A stretch of DNA of 13,635 nucleotides from JTS-RE9 sp964649195. Its GTDB lineage: Bacteria > Planctomycetota > Phycisphaerae > Phycisphaerales > Phycisphaeraceae. This document shows positions 13,088 to 13,635 of this stretch, one piece after another. Each line of letters begins with the position of its first letter. Position 1 is the first letter of the stretch. Under the pieces are notes generated by a model. The model worked only from the letters and a program-made list of their open reading frames with translations. It was not told where the DNA came from and ran no database searches. Where the stretch lies: NCBI GenBank assembly GCA_964649195.1, contig CAZYPK010000143.1, positions 1-13,635 of the forward strand, in the 5' to 3' direction. The translations under genes and the position numbers were made by a program.

Positions 13088-13420
13088 ATGAGCAACATCG
13101 GCATATCGATCGCTGGCAGCGTTGCCCAGGGCGGTTTGCAGGCGCAGCAGGTCAGCCGCGCGCTTCACCGTCACAACACCGATGCCGTCGCCGAGGCCAA
13201 GCGGCTGCGCGAACGCATCGATGCTCATCTTGAAGCGGTCGATGAAGGCGATGAGGCCAATCTCATTTCGCAGCTTCGCATCGATGATCAGGCCCCCGGG
13301 GGGCAGGAGCAGGAGCAGCGGCAGGAGCAGGAAGATGGAAAGCATGACGAGGGTTCTGCCACTGTCGCTGCCCCTGCCACTGTTGTCGCATCCTACCGTC
13401 CTCTTGATGTGACGGCTTGA
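13088..13420 (+). CDS. Small Gln/Glu-rich protein of unknown function
   Basis: A 110-residue protein that I do not recognise by name. The N-terminal half (MSNIGISIAGSVAQGGLQAQQVSRA, then AVAEAKRLRERIDAHLEAVDEGDEANLI) reads as a small soluble amphipathic helical domain, followed by LRIDDQAPGG and a low-complexity GQEQEQRQEQEDGKHDEG tail and a short variable end. GGAG 8 nt ahead of the ATG supports the start. A longer frame on the other strand is judged a shadow because the plus-strand protein has a ribosome binding site and balanced composition. It lies between two repeat elements, downstream of rnpB but behind its terminator. Confidence 0.72.
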   Translation: MSNIGISIAGSVAQGGLQAQQVSRALHRHNTDAVAEAKRLRERIDAHLEAVDEGDEANLISQLRIDDQAPGGQEQEQRQEQEDGKHDEGSATVAAPATVVASYRPLDVTA

Positions 13421-13436
13421 GTTCGGGAATAAAAAT

Positions 13437-13605
13437 GAGCCGCGACGTAACACGTCGCGGACGTGAGCGACAAGAATGGAGCGGCCATCGCGCAGCGGAT
13501 CACGGAACGCGAAAACGACCGGACGCCGATCGAGGCTGAAAGAAAAAGGTGAGTTTCGACATCCCTTCAGGCTGTTCATCTCCGCGACTCGTTGAGTCGC
13601 GGCTC
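13437..13605. repeat. 169-bp MITE/BIME-like element, copy D
   Basis: Complete copy with GAGCCGCGAC...GTCGCGGCTC ends, the same length as copy A and the same right-hand hairpin (stem CCGCGACTC/GAGTCGCGG, loop GTT). Substitutions relative to copy A lie mainly in the interior. Confidence 0.88.
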
Positions 13606-13613
13606 TTGAAATG

Positions 13614-13635
13614 GAGCCGCGACGTAACACGTCGC
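13614..13635. repeat. Start of a further MITE/BIME-like element, copy E
   Basis: GAGCCGCGACGTAACACGTC and two more bases match the left end of the element and are cut by the window edge, 8 bases after copy D. This shows a second tandem arrangement of the family. Confidence 0.8.

Noticed and set aside
13040..13630. 196-residue minus-strand frame with a Leu-rich membrane-like segment
   Set aside because: The Leu run is the complement of the Gln/Glu tract in the small plus-strand gene, and its first third is made of repeat element D.

Overview
The window is a GC-rich stretch of bacterial chromosome, probably from an uncultured planctomycete (Phycisphaerae-like). That is an inference from the gene style, the copies of a 'GGGAGGGCGAGGCTCCCGCC'-type repeat, and the many dispersed repeats between genes. 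A run of exactly 100 Ns (12094-12193) marks a scaffold join, so this is a draft or metagenome-derived assembly. I count eleven protein genes and one structural RNA gene, none of them a transposase or phage gene.

Layout. 1-176: repeat debris. 177-1022 (-): panB (pantothenate/CoA synthesis), divergent from 1452-2351 (+), an 8-TM UPF0104/LPG-synthase-TM-type flippase-like protein; the two are separated by a perfect 62-bp inverted repeat. 2445-4064 (-): a C4 zinc-ribbon coiled-coil protein followed by an RNase HI with a Cys-rich C-terminal extension, an adjacency also known in actinobacteria. 4356-5060 (-): a PmtA/UbiE-like SAM methyltransferase. 5242-6309 (-): a Tat-exported Gfo/Idh/MocA oxidoreductase. 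6674-10025 (-): a likely three-gene envelope operon with a strong sigma-70-like promoter. It encodes two colinear paralogous membrane-anchored coiled-coil proteins and a periplasmic substrate-binding protein fused to an OmpA peptidoglycan-binding domain. 10563-11018 (+): an acidic protein of unknown function, convergent with 11135-11797 (-), a possible PD-(D/E)XK nuclease-fold protein. 12261-12772 (+): the RNase P RNA gene rnpB with promoter and terminator. 13088-13420 (+): a small Gln/Glu-rich protein.

Nearly every intergenic gap is filled by one of at least five repeat families: (1) AGTTCCG/ACTCGGA tracts; (2) CCTTCGTGCC/GGCACGGAGG tracts; (3) GGCCTAGGGAAGAGG tracts; (4) a 169-bp MITE/BIME-like element with hairpin ends, present four to five times; (5) GGGTGGCTGGGGCTGAG nested inverted repeats; plus the GGGAGGGCGAGGCTCCC family. 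Several intrude into genes: family 2 encodes the flippase C-terminus, family 3 supplies the zinc-ribbon stop codon and the leader of rnhA, and family 1 has been built into RNase P RNA as a 33-bp helix. This repeat invasion, the RNase P insertion and the SBP-OmpA/coiled-coil operon are the most noteworthy contents.
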